Source of the DNA: a virus
Reading direction: 5' to 3' (one strand)
DNA: 31,749 nucleotides
Virus record (IMG/VR): IMGVR_UViG_3300014962_000034
Location: 1-31,749 of that record
Shown here: positions 15,048-22,494 of the stretch, one piece after another
How positions within the stretch are numbered: the first letter of the stretch is position 1
Layout: every line of letters begins with the position of its first letter
Notes under the pieces: model-generated
The model's input: only the letters and a program-made list of their open reading frames with translations
The model's database searches: none
What the model was told of the DNA's origin: nothing
Translations under genes and position numbers: made by a program

Positions 15048-16010
15048 ATGGCTATTGTTGCAAATACCTTTACCCGTTATTCCGCCATCGGTATTCGTGA
15101 AGATCTCTCGAATGTCATCTATAACATCTCGCCGGAAGAAACCCCGTTCATCTCGAACATTGGCCGCGAGAATGTTAAGAACACCTACTTTGAATGGCAG
15201 ACGGACGCTCTGGCTGCCGCTTCGGACTCGAACGCGGCTCTGGAAGGCGATGACGTTTCGTCGTTCACCGCTGTCACCCCGACTGTCCGCGTTGGTAACT
15301 ACACGCAGATCAGCACCAAGAACGTGGTCCTGTCCGGTACGCTCGAAGCGGTTGACAAGGCTGGCCGTCGCTCGGAACTGACCTATCAGCTTGCCAAGCT
15401 GGGTTCGGAACTGAAGCGCGACATGGAAGCCGCTCTGCTTGCCAACCAGGCTTCGGTTGCTGGTAACACCACGACTGCCCGTCGCACGGCTGGTCTGCCC
15501 GCATGGCTCACCTCGAACACCTCGACGGGTTCGGGTGGTGCTAACCCGACTGTTGGCTCGACCCCGACTGCTGCCCGTACGGACGGCACTCAGCGCGCCT
15601 TCACGGAAACGCTCCTGAAGAACGTCATCTCGGCGGTCTGGACGAGCGGTGGTAGCCCGAAAATCCTCATGACGGGCGCGTTCAACAAGCAGGCCGCCTC
15701 TGCCTTCTCCGGCATTGCAACCCGCTTCCGTGACGTTCCGGCTGGTTCGCAGGCTCAGATCATCGGTGCTGCCGATGTGTATGTGTCTGACTTCGGCACG
15801 GTGAGCATCGTTCCGAACCGCTTCCAGCGCGCTCGTGACGCTTTCGTCCTCGATCCTGAAATGGCTTCGCTGGCGATCCTGCGCCCGATCCAGCAGATGG
15901 AACTGGCAAAGACCGGCGACGCTGAAAAGCGCCTGATGCTGGTTGAATATGGCCTGAAGGTCAACAACCAAGCGGCCCACGGTATTGTGGCCGACCTTAC
16001 AACCTCGTAA
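15048..16010 (+). CDS. Major capsid protein, SU10/DUF5309 type
   Basis: The 320-aa product matches the SU10-like (DUF5309) major capsid family across its length as I recall it: IREDLSNVIYNISPEETPF at the start, FEWQTDALAA, VLSGTLEAVDKAGRR, TDGTQRAFTETLLK, VPNRFQRARDAFVLDPEM and the ending HGIVADLTTS. It has the HK97 fold and forms the icosahedral shell. Codon use is the most biased of the window, heavily favouring C-ending codons such as AAC, ATC and TTC with frequent CTG and TCG, as expected for the most highly made protein. A strong hairpin follows the stop. The 350-aa open frame on the opposite strand is a by-product of this bias. Confidence 0.94.
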   Translation: MAIVANTFTRYSAIGIREDLSNVIYNISPEETPFISNIGRENVKNTYFEWQTDALAAASDSNAALEGDDVSSFTAVTPTVRVGNYTQISTKNVVLSGTLEAVDKAGRRSELTYQLAKLGSELKRDMEAALLANQASVAGNTTTARRTAGLPAWLTSNTSTGSGGANPTVGSTPTAARTDGTQRAFTETLLKNVISAVWTSGGSPKILMTGAFNKQAASAFSGIATRFRDVPAGSQAQIIGAADVYVSDFGTVSIVPNRFQRARDAFVLDPEMASLAILRPIQQMELAKTGDAEKRLMLVEYGLKVNNQAAHGIVADLTTS

Positions 16011-16023
16011 GGTGTTGGGGTCT

Positions 16024-16045
16024 GGGGAGGGGTTCGCCTCTCCCC
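16024..16045 (+). terminator. GC-rich hairpin with TTCG loop after capsid gene
   Basis: GGGGAGGGG and CCTCTCCCC pair over nine positions (one G-T) around a TTCG tetraloop. The hairpin begins 13 bases after the capsid stop and ends 18 bases before the next ATG. There is no T-run, so it may act as a partial terminator, an RNase barrier that stabilises capsid mRNA, or a translation control element rather than a full terminator. Confidence 0.6.
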
Positions 16046-16063
16046 TAACTCACCGGAGGGATA

Positions 16064-16372
16064 ATGACCAAGAAAATCATCTCTGACGATAGCGCAACGA
16101 CAGGCATCGTCACTTCATTTCAATATGATGCGGACACCGATGAGGCGATCATCTCGAAGGAGCAGGATGTCTCCGCGATCATAGAAGCCAACAAAGCAGA
16201 ATTTAATGATGCGCCTGACCGCTGGGGAGAGTGGACAAAGGTTGGCTCTATTCCACTTTCAGTATATTATGAACTTGAGCGTAAAGGCATTCTGCATGAC
16301 CAGAAGGCCCTAGCCGCATGGTTGAACGATCCCGACAATCGGGCGTTTAGAACAAGGCCGGGAACGATCTAA
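16064..16372 (+). CDS. Conserved head/connector-region protein, 102 aa
   Basis: The 102-aa acidic protein has an N-terminal beta part (IVTSFQYDADTDEAIISKEQ) and a helical C-terminus: VYYELERKGILHDQKALAAW, then LNDPDNRAFRTRPG. This C-terminal pattern is familiar from proteins that directly follow capsid genes in several podovirus-like phages and jumbo-like relatives, with no experimentally named role that I can recall. A head completion or connector function is inferred. GGAGGG provides a strong ribosome-binding site. Its TAA overlaps the adaptor start. Confidence 0.72.
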   Translation: MTKKIISDDSATTGIVTSFQYDADTDEAIISKEQDVSAIIEANKAEFNDAPDRWGEWTKVGSIPLSVYYELERKGILHDQKALAAWLNDPDNRAFRTRPGTI

Positions 16373-16992
16373 TGGCGATTACGACCTATTCAGAATTGCA
16401 AAGTGCAGTCGCTGATTGGCTTAACCGCCAAGACCTCACGTCTGCCATCCCGAACTTCATTTCGTTGGCAGAGGCGCAACTGAATAGGTCGCTTCGCAAT
16501 CGCAAGATGCAGACGAGTGCAACGCTCACGTTGTCATCCAACTACGCCAATCTTCCCGCTGACTGGCTTGAGAATATCCGCGTCCAGTTAGACACCAATC
16601 CCGTGACGCCTTTGGTTTATGAAACACCTGAGCAGATCCTTGAGGACAGCCAGATGTATTCAGCAAATGGCCAGCCGCTGTTTTTCAGCGTTGTGGGGAC
16701 GCAATTGCAGGTTCTGCCCTACCCAGACACATCATACACACTGAGCCTGCTGTATTACGGCAAAATCCCGTCCTTGTCGGACTCGAACACGACCAACTGG
16801 CTGCTGACCGAAGCGCCTGACCTGTATCTCTACGCAACCCTGATCCAATCCGCGCCGTATCTGAAGGAAGATGAGCGCATTGGCACTTGGGCTGCAATCT
16901 ATGACCGTATTCTTAACGACATGAAGATTGCCGACGAAAACGCTCGTGTTGGCAATAGCAAACTCATGCCGCGCGTTCGCTCCTTTGGATGA
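16372..16992 (+). CDS. Head-tail adaptor protein (SU10 adaptor-like)
   Basis: The 206-aa protein starts ITTYSELQSAVADWLNRQDL and contains FISLAEAQLNRSLRNRKMQ, LPADWLENIRVQLD and YTLSLLYYGKIP, ending with a helical tail. This is the pattern of phage adaptor proteins that bind the portal base and connect it to the tail nozzle in podoviruses such as SU10 and in P22-like relatives. A gene of this family after the capsid is expected. The TAATG junction couples it to the previous gene. No oddity. Confidence 0.82.
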   Translation: MAITTYSELQSAVADWLNRQDLTSAIPNFISLAEAQLNRSLRNRKMQTSATLTLSSNYANLPADWLENIRVQLDTNPVTPLVYETPEQILEDSQMYSANGQPLFFSVVGTQLQVLPYPDTSYTLSLLYYGKIPSLSDSNTTNWLLTEAPDLYLYATLIQSAPYLKEDERIGTWAAIYDRILNDMKIADENARVGNSKLMPRVRSFG

Positions 16993-17003
16993 TAGGTTAA
17001 AAC

Positions 17004-18218
17004 ATGGCTGACACAACCACCACGAACCTTGGCCTTACAAAGCCCGAAGTTGGCGCTTCGGCTGACACCTGGGGGACGAAACTTAACACCGATCTGGATA
17101 CGATTGACGCGCTGTTCAAGGCCGATGGTACGGGGACGAGTGTTGGCTTGAATGTCGGTTCTGGCAAGGTGCTGACGGTTGCCGGTAACATCTCCGCCAA
17201 TGCAGCGACAATTAGCCCAACCGAACTTAGCTATCTTGATGGCGTGTCATCTGCGATCCAGACACAAATCAACGGTAAACTCGGCGGTTCACTCACTTCT
17301 GGCTATCTACCAAGAGCAACGGGCGCTACGACTACTGAAAACTCCCTGATTTACGACAGTGGCCTTAATGTCGGGATTGGCACAACTTCGCCTATTTCAG
17401 AATTTTCCGTGGCATCTGGCGATATTTCGGTTGAGTTGTGTCAGTCAGCGTCTGCCTCGTGGGGATTTTTCGGTTACAAGTCGCGTGGCACAATATCTGC
17501 AAAAACTGCTGTGACATCTGGCGATGACTTGCTTAAAATCCGCGCTTACGGGCATGACGGGACCAATTATTACAACAGGGCTGAGATCCTTTTTGAAGTT
17601 GATGCCGCAGTTTCAACTGGTGTTGTCCCGACCCGCATGATTTTCTCAACGGGAACCAGTTCTCTTATTGAGCGGATGCGCATTGACAGCACTGGCAATG
17701 TTAATATTGGCCCTGGATCAACCCCGGCTGAAAAGCTGCAAGTTACGCTCGGCAATATTCGCCTGTCCGATACATATTATCTGACTTGGGGCGGGTCCAA
17801 TAATTACATCACAGGCTCAAACGCTGATAACACGGTATCCATCGCAACGAATGGAACGGTTCGGTTTACAATCGGCTCAACTGGCGGTGTGACCTCATCC
17901 AACATTCCTGATGCGGTTGGTTACAAGGGCGCTCCTCGATCAACTACGACAACGACAGCAACTGTTTCCGATGTTGGCAAGTGCATTGCGATTGTAAATA
18001 ACATCACCATCCCAAGCGGGACATTTTCCGCTGGTGACGAGTTGACAATTTACAACGCTGGTTCTGGCGGCCTGGCTATTATTGAGGGGTCTGGCCTTAC
18101 ATTGCGCCTCGGCGGAACAGGTAACAGCGGAAACCGTGGCATCAACCAGTATGGCCGTGCAACGATATGGTTCAACTCTGCAACTGAGGCAATCTGCTAC
18201 GGTGCTGGTGTTTTTTGA
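17004..18218 (+). CDS. Tail fibre protein
   Basis: The 404-aa Gly/Ser/Thr/Asn-rich beta protein has an N-terminal segment ([20 protein letters not shown]) common to many phage fibre proteins, which is probably the virion-binding part. Fibre features include [20 protein letters not shown] (short trimerisation-type helix), [16 protein letters not shown] and [16 protein letters not shown], typical of extended trimeric beta-helical fibres. The C-terminal about 110 residues are a compact Gly-rich beta domain ([18 protein letters not shown]). No chaperone or peptidase domain was seen. It is followed by the lysis genes with the next candidate start touching its stop. Receptor unknown. Confidence 0.78.
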   Translation: MADTTTTNLGLTKPEVGASADTWGTKLNTDLDTIDALFKADGTGTSVGLNVGSGKVLTVAGNISANAATISPTELSYLDGVSSAIQTQINGKLGGSLTSGYLPRATGATTTENSLIYDSGLNVGIGTTSPISEFSVASGDISVELCQSASASWGFFGYKSRGTISAKTAVTSGDDLLKIRAYGHDGTNYYNRAEILFEVDAAVSTGVVPTRMIFSTGTSSLIERMRIDSTGNVNIGPGSTPAEKLQVTLGNIRLSDTYYLTWGGSNNYITGSNADNTVSIATNGTVRFTIGSTGGVTSSNIPDAVGYKGAPRSTTTTTATVSDVGKCIAIVNNITIPSGTFSAGDELTIYNAGSGGLAIIEGSGLTLRLGGTGNSGNRGINQYGRATIWFNSATEAICYGAGVF

Positions 18219-18241
18219 TAAAGCTAATGTCGGTGGAAACT

Positions 18242-18451
18242 ATGAGCATCATTGACCCTGTTGAATACGGCAAACTCCTTCACGCTGTAGAAGCGCTTGA
18301 AGGCAAGGTGTCTGACATGGAGGCCGACATTAAGAAGTTGGTGCAGCTTGCCGACCAATCGAAGGGTGGCTTTTGGGTTGGTATGACCATCGCGTCGATC
18401 ATCGGCGGCATTGTAACCTACGTTAGCAACTTCTTTATCGCAAAGCCGTGA
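18242..18451 (+). CDS. Small membrane protein, XhlA/holin-like
   Basis: The protein has an N-terminal coiled coil (HAVEALEGKVSDMEADIKKL) and one C-terminal transmembrane segment (FWVGMTIASIIGGIVTYVSN), the topology of XhlA-type haemolysin/holin accessory proteins. It sits just before the GH108 endolysin gene. Possible starts are TTG 18215 (four-base overlap with the fibre stop), ATG 18227 and ATG 18242; the last has GGTGGA five bases upstream and is preferred. The product is 69 aa from 18242. It probably inserts in the inner membrane and contributes to endolysin release or membrane targeting. Confidence 0.68.
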   Translation: MSIIDPVEYGKLLHAVEALEGKVSDMEADIKKLVQLADQSKGGFWVGMTIASIIGGIVTYVSNFFIAKP

Positions 18452-18452
18452 C

Positions 18453-18980
18453 ATGGCTGCTGGTAACTTCAACGCCTGCTTGGCTGAGATCCTGAAGCAC
18501 GAGGGCGGCTTTGTAAATCACAGCAAAGACCCCGGCGGCATGACCAACCTAGGCGTCACCAAGGCGACCTATGAAGAGTGGATCGGCCATCCTGTATCCG
18601 AAGCCATCATGCGCAAGTTGACCCCGCAGCTTGTCGGCCCGCTCTACAAGAAGAAGTTCTGGGACATGATGAAGTGCGACGGTCTGCCCAAGGGCCTTGA
18701 CCTGTGCGTGTTTGACTTCGGTGTGAACGCTGGCGTTAAACGCTCTGCAAGGATGCTACAGCGCCTTGTCGGGGTGTCTGACGATGGTGTGATAGGCCCA
18801 GCCACTCTCAAGGCTGTAGAGGCCCGTAAAGCGGTTATAGGCACTCATGCGCTGATTACGTTCTTTCAGGCAGAGCGCCGTGTTTATTACAAGTCACTCT
18901 CTCACTTCCCGACATTCGGCAAGGGCTGGCTGCGTCGTGTTGACGCTGTTGAGAAAACTGCACAGGCGATGGCGAAATGA
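18453..18980 (+). CDS. Endolysin, glycoside hydrolase family 108
   Basis: The 175-aa muramidase of the GH108 family has the hallmark E17-G-G-F-V-N (catalytic Glu17) followed by DPGGMTNLGVT at 26-36. The C-terminal half has the peptidoglycan-binding part with FDFGVNAG and DDGVIGPATLKAVEA. It cleaves the glycan backbone after release by a holin. No signal peptide, so release depends on the flanking membrane proteins. One base separates it from the previous stop, and the next gene overlaps its end by four bases. Length matches single-domain GH108 lysins. Confidence 0.92.
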   Translation: MAAGNFNACLAEILKHEGGFVNHSKDPGGMTNLGVTKATYEEWIGHPVSEAIMRKLTPQLVGPLYKKKFWDMMKCDGLPKGLDLCVFDFGVNAGVKRSARMLQRLVGVSDDGVIGPATLKAVEARKAVIGTHALITFFQAERRVYYKSLSHFPTFGKGWLRRVDAVEKTAQAMAK

Positions 18981-19198
18981 GCCTAATTAACATCGAAAAA
19001 GGCATCCTTGAAAGGATACGAGTATGGTGGCGGCCAGTGACCTGCATCGGGATTGCGGCGGGTGTGATTGTGAACGCTGTAGCTTTGCCGTTGATGACCA
19101 ATCAGCCAATCTCTCTGACCGACCTCGCTGCCACGATTGCAGCCTGTTCGACTATTTTCGCGGTCAGGGAATGGGGCAAGATCAATGGGGCCGATTAA
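18977..19198 (+). CDS. Holin-like membrane protein, 73 aa
   Basis: The protein has a short amphipathic N-terminus ending in RIRVWWRPV, a hydrophobic segment (TCIGIAAGVIVNAVALPL), a short polar loop, and a second hydrophobic stretch (LTDLAATIAACSTIFAVREW). The WWRP motif before the first span is seen in small holins. It overlaps the endolysin stop by four bases and the i-spanin start. Of the two small membrane proteins flanking the lysin, this one is the better candidate for the actual holin; roles could be swapped or shared. Confidence 0.68.
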   Translation: MSLINIEKGILERIRVWWRPVTCIGIAAGVIVNAVALPLMTNQPISLTDLAATIAACSTIFAVREWGKINGAD

Positions 19199-19544
19199 CC
19201 CGCTCTTGGCATATGTCGCGGCTGCTACACTTGTCTGCGGACTTGGTGTAGGCTGGAAGGTGCGCGACTGGCAGTGTGACGCTGCATACGCAAAGGCTCT
19301 CGAAAAGGCAGAGCGTGACCGCAAAGCCCTACAGGGGAAAATCAATGCTATTTCAACGACTTACGAGCAAGAGCGCAATCAAGCCGATGTGGTGGTCGCC
19401 GGAACGCGCACAACGATCCGCGAGATTTATAAAACTCTGCCGCCTGTTCCTGCTGATTGTTCTCCTGACATTCGTGTTGTCCGCTTGCTCGAAGGCAGTG
19501 TCAGTAACGCCAATCGAGCCGCTTCCGGCCAATCTAGCGAGTAA
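19185..19544 (+). CDS. i-spanin (Rz-like), inner-membrane subunit
   Basis: The 119-aa product from ATG 19185 (the open frame extends back to 19137 only by overlap with the holin gene). Residues about 6-24 form one membrane span (PLLAYVAAATLVCGLGVGW). A periplasmic coiled coil rich in Lys/Glu/Ala/Arg follows (KALEKAERDRKALQGKIN), then a Pro-containing tail. This is the Rz layout. Its last 158 bases contain the start of a lipoprotein gene in another frame, the typical Rz/Rz1 nesting. Together the pair would disrupt the outer membrane, implying a Gram-negative host. Confidence 0.82.
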   Translation: MGPINPLLAYVAAATLVCGLGVGWKVRDWQCDAAYAKALEKAERDRKALQGKINAISTTYEQERNQADVVVAGTRTTIREIYKTLPPVPADCSPDIRVVRLLEGSVSNANRAASGQSSE

Positions 19545-19689
19545 CTGCCCCGACCTTCCCGCTGTCCCTAATCCTCTGGTCGATCCAGAGCGATCCATCT
19601 GGGAAGTTGAGATCATTGCAAAATATAGTGATTGCGCATTAAAACACCGACTAACTGTTGAGGCATGGTCCAAAGCGGTTAAGAAGTGA
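19387..19689 (+). CDS. o-spanin (Rz1-like) outer-membrane lipoprotein
   Basis: The frame is +1 relative to the i-spanin gene. From ATG 19387 the product is 100 aa with a basic n-region, a hydrophobic core (LFLLIVLLTFV) and the lipobox LSAC, lipidated Cys at residue 34. The mature part is short and Pro-containing (PIEPLPANL, PDLPAVPNPL), as in Rz1 proteins. The open frame begins at 19276, so earlier starts (19345) cannot be excluded, but they would lengthen the signal's n-region. It overlaps the i-spanin over 158 bases and extends 145 bases beyond it. Confidence 0.78.
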   Translation: MWWSPERAQRSARFIKLCRLFLLIVLLTFVLSACSKAVSVTPIEPLPANLASNCPDLPAVPNPLVDPERSIWEVEIIAKYSDCALKHRLTVEAWSKAVKK

Positions 19690-19698
19690 GGGGGATAT

Positions 19699-20694
19699 AT
19701 GACGATCCTATCTGATGAAGAGTTCATTAAAGCGTGGCAGACCTGTGGTGGAAGCCCGCGACAAATGGCCGACATTACTGGCCTCGATGAGCGCAGTATT
19801 TACAAGCGGCGCAGGGCGTTGGCGAACAAGGGCATTATCCTGCAAAGCAACCCAAGGACGAGCAATGCTGGTTCATACGGCACTTGGTCCAAGGATGATG
19901 TTGGCCGCGCGTATCGCAAACAATTGAACCACTCGATTGATACTGGCTCTGTGATCGTTTTCTCTGATGCCCACTGGTGGCCGGACCAAGACATAACGTG
20001 CGCCAATCACGCCCTGCATGAACTTATCAGGGAATTGCGACCCGTTGCGATGATTGCCAATGGCGACATTTTCGACGGCGCTCGTATCTCCCGTCATGCG
20101 CCACTTGGCTGGGCTGAATTGCCCACGGTCAAGCAGGAATTAGAGATCTGCCACGAGCGGTTGGCCGATATTGAAATGCTTCTTCCGCCCGGTTGCGAAA
20201 AGTTCTGGAACATCGGCAACCACGACGCCCGCTTTGACCGCGCTTTGGTCGTTGGCGCTGCTGAATATGATGGCATCGTTGAGCGGCTGGAAGATAAGTT
20301 TGACCGCTGGGAAATGGCATGGTCGCTGATGATTAACGATACGGTCATCATCAAGCACCGCTACCACAACGGCATTCACGCGGCCTATAATAACGCTCTA
20401 AAGGCTGGTAAGTCAGTTGTCACCGGACACCTTCACCGCCTCGCTGTGACGCCCTGGGCGGACTATAATGGCCGTCGCTGGGGTGTGGACACTGGAACGC
20501 TTGCCGACCCGCATGGCCCGCAGTTTGATTACGCTGAAAATAACCCGTCTCCACATACGTCTGGCTTTGCCGTCCTGACATTCAAGGATGGGATGTTGCT
20601 TCCGCCTGAGTTGTGTGAAGTGATCGACAACAAGGCATATTTCCGTAGTCAATGCGTTTATGATGCAGGATGCGATGATGATCTCAGCAATTGA
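19699..20694 (+). CDS. Calcineurin-like metallophosphoesterase with N-terminal HTH
   Basis: The 331-aa protein begins with a helix-turn-helix-like region (about 17-44, RQMADITGLDERSIYKRRR). The rest is a metallophosphoesterase with all metal-binding blocks: D90-A-H92 (FSDAHWW), G122-D123 (NGDIFDG), G173-N-H-D176, H220 with H223, and G243-H-L-H246. It probably hydrolyses phosphodiesters using two metal ions; the substrate is unknown. Phages carry such enzymes near late genes, but the role is not settled. It follows the spanins after a nine-base gap with GAGGGGG as ribosome-binding site, and overlaps the next gene. No key residue appears missing. Confidence 0.86.
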   Translation: MTILSDEEFIKAWQTCGGSPRQMADITGLDERSIYKRRRALANKGIILQSNPRTSNAGSYGTWSKDDVGRAYRKQLNHSIDTGSVIVFSDAHWWPDQDITCANHALHELIRELRPVAMIANGDIFDGARISRHAPLGWAELPTVKQELEICHERLADIEMLLPPGCEKFWNIGNHDARFDRALVVGAAEYDGIVERLEDKFDRWEMAWSLMINDTVIIKHRYHNGIHAAYNNALKAGKSVVTGHLHRLAVTPWADYNGRRWGVDTGTLADPHGPQFDYAENNPSPHTSGFAVLTFKDGMLLPPELCEVIDNKAYFRSQCVYDAGCDDDLSN

Positions 20695-21007
20695 ATTTCT
20701 TGAACGAGCCGCTGACCTGATGCTTGAACGCGGTCAGGAATACGACACCGAGGGCGGTGAACGCAGCATGGCGCAGACAGTGGCGGCCTTTAACGTCATC
20801 ACTGGCAACATCATGTCAGAGCAAGAGGGCTGGCTGTTTATGTTGCTCTTGAAACTGGTCCGCCAACACCAAACTGATGGGTGGCATCAGGACAGTTCTG
20901 AGGACGCAATCGCCTATGCGGCTTTGATGGCTGAGTCGTGGCAAAAAGAACCAGAAGATGATATAGAGATCACGTTCACGTTCTACCCTGATGGTGAAGA
21001 TGACTAA
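20675..21007 (+). CDS. DUF6378-like phage protein
   Basis: Helical protein of about 110 aa with RGQEYDTEGGERSMAQTVAA and an EGWLFMLLLKLVRQHQ segment, ending DAIAYAALMAESW and an acidic tail. This matches the phage family DUF6378 as I recall it, whose function is unknown. Starts at 20660, 20663, 20675 and 20678 are all possible; CAGGA upstream favours 20675 or 20678. The N-terminal part overlaps the end of the metallophosphoesterase gene. Conserved His/Asp/Glu could bind metal, resembling small all-alpha pyrophosphohydrolase-like folds, but this is speculative. Confidence 0.68.
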   Translation: MMISAIEFLERAADLMLERGQEYDTEGGERSMAQTVAAFNVITGNIMSEQEGWLFMLLLKLVRQHQTDGWHQDSSEDAIAYAALMAESWQKEPEDDIEITFTFYPDGEDD

Positions 21008-21009
21008 AC

Positions 21010-22494
21010 ATGGCTCTAGTTCCACTTAACATTCCTCCAGGCGTCTACCGCACCGGCACTGAACTTCAGTCCGCTGGCCGTTGGTATGACGCCAATCTTG
21101 TTCGGTGGGGCGAAGGCACGATGAAGCCTGTGGGTGGATGGCAGAAACGATCAATTTCTGCCTTAACTGGCAAGGCCCGCAGTTTTCTGACATGGAAAAC
21201 AAATGCCAATGTCCGCCTCATGGCAATCGGCACGTCATCCAAACTTTACGCTGTCACCCAAAATAATGTTCTAGCCGACATCACCCCGACATCGTTCACT
21301 GCTGGATCTGATGATGCGGTATTGAACAACGGTTACGGATTGAATTTTTACGGAACTGGCTATTATGGGACGGCCCGTGTTGATACGGGGGCGACAACGC
21401 CTGCAACGACATGGAGCCTCGACACATGGGGCGAATATCTCGTCGGCTGCTCTAGTAGCGATGGCAAGATTTACGAGTGGCAACTTGATTACACAACGCC
21501 AACCAAGGCTGTTGTGGTCACAAATGCACCGACAAGCTGCACAGCTATCCTCGTGACCGCAGAGCGTTCTCTAATGGCTCTGGGGGCCTCTGGTAACTAT
21601 CGCAAGGTCGCATGGTCTGATCTTGAAAATAACACGATTTGGACGCCATCATCTACAAACCTTGCTGGCAGCGTTGAATTGCAGACGGTTGGCCGGATCA
21701 TAACTGGCAAGCGTGTCCGTGGGCAGAACTTGATCCTAACTGACGTTGACGCTCATGTTATATCTTATGTCGGCCAGCCTTTTGTTTATTCGGCGGAAAT
21801 TGCAGGCCGCGCCTGCGGCGCTTCCTCCGCCAATTGTGTTGCCGTTCTTGACAATATGGCGGTCTGGATGGGCGTCCAAGGCTTCCACATTTATGACGGC
21901 TATGTCCGCCCGCTCCCTTGCGACGTGTTTGATTACGTTTTCAGCGATATTAACAACGACCAAATCTCCAAGGTCTATGCGGTCAACAACTCGCAGTTTA
22001 ATGAGGTGTGGTGGTTCTATCCGTCATCCAGTTCCAATGAGAACAACCGCTATGTCGCATGGAACTATGTTGAAAATAGCTGGACGTTTGGATCTCTGGC
22101 CCGCACTTGCGGCACTGACCGTGGTGTGTTCTCCAATCCCATCATGGTTGGCATTGATGGCTTTACTTACGACCACGAGACTGGCCTGAACTATGATGGC
22201 GCTCTGCCCTATGTCGAAAGTGGCCCTGTCCAGATCGGCAATGGCGACCAGATCATGTATGTAAATGAAATGATCCCCGATGAGCGCAATCAGGGTTCAG
22301 TCGTGGCGACGTTCAAGACGAAATACTATCCGAATGGCAGTGAAACATCATACGGTCCGTATGATTTGACAAACCCGACATCCGTCCGCTTCAACGGGCG
22401 GCAGATCAAAATGCGCGTGACGACTGATAGCACCCCGTCAGCGTGGCGTGTTGGAACTCAGCGGCTGAATGTGATTGCAGGTGGTCGTCGGTGA
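21010..22494 (+). CDS. Tail nozzle/stabilisation protein (beta-propeller-like)
   Basis: The 494-aa protein is mostly beta with repeated W/G-D blade-like segments (SLDTWGEYLVGCSSSDGKIY, NVRLMAIGTSSKLYAVTQ, VAVLDNMAVWMGVQGFHIYD). The N-terminus VPLNIPPGVYRTGTELQSAG and the body resemble the nozzle or DNA-stabilisation proteins of podoviruses, which close the tail channel below the adaptor. Its presence next to tail fibre genes and the absence of long-tail genes support a short-tailed virion. Two bases separate it from the upstream stop. Its stop overlaps a GTG start of the next gene (GTGA). Confidence 0.75.
   Translation: MALVPLNIPPGVYRTGTELQSAGRWYDANLVRWGEGTMKPVGGWQKRSISALTGKARSFLTWKTNANVRLMAIGTSSKLYAVTQNNVLADITPTSFTAGSDDAVLNNGYGLNFYGTGYYGTARVDTGATTPATTWSLDTWGEYLVGCSSSDGKIYEWQLDYTTPTKAVVVTNAPTSCTAILVTAERSLMALGASGNYRKVAWSDLENNTIWTPSSTNLAGSVELQTVGRIITGKRVRGQNLILTDVDAHVISYVGQPFVYSAEIAGRACGASSANCVAVLDNMAVWMGVQGFHIYDGYVRPLPCDVFDYVFSDINNDQISKVYAVNNSQFNEVWWFYPSSSSNENNRYVAWNYVENSWTFGSLARTCGTDRGVFSNPIMVGIDGFTYDHETGLNYDGALPYVESGPVQIGNGDQIMYVNEMIPDERNQGSVVATFKTKYYPNGSETSYGPYDLTNPTSVRFNGRQIKMRVTTDSTPSAWRVGTQRLNVIAGGRR

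Noticed and set aside
14928-15980. 350-aa open frame on the minus strand opposite the capsid gene
   Set aside because: It is exactly antisense to the strongly codon-biased capsid gene, its composition is Arg/Gly-rich without known motif, and it has no place in the operon structure. It is a by-product of codon bias.
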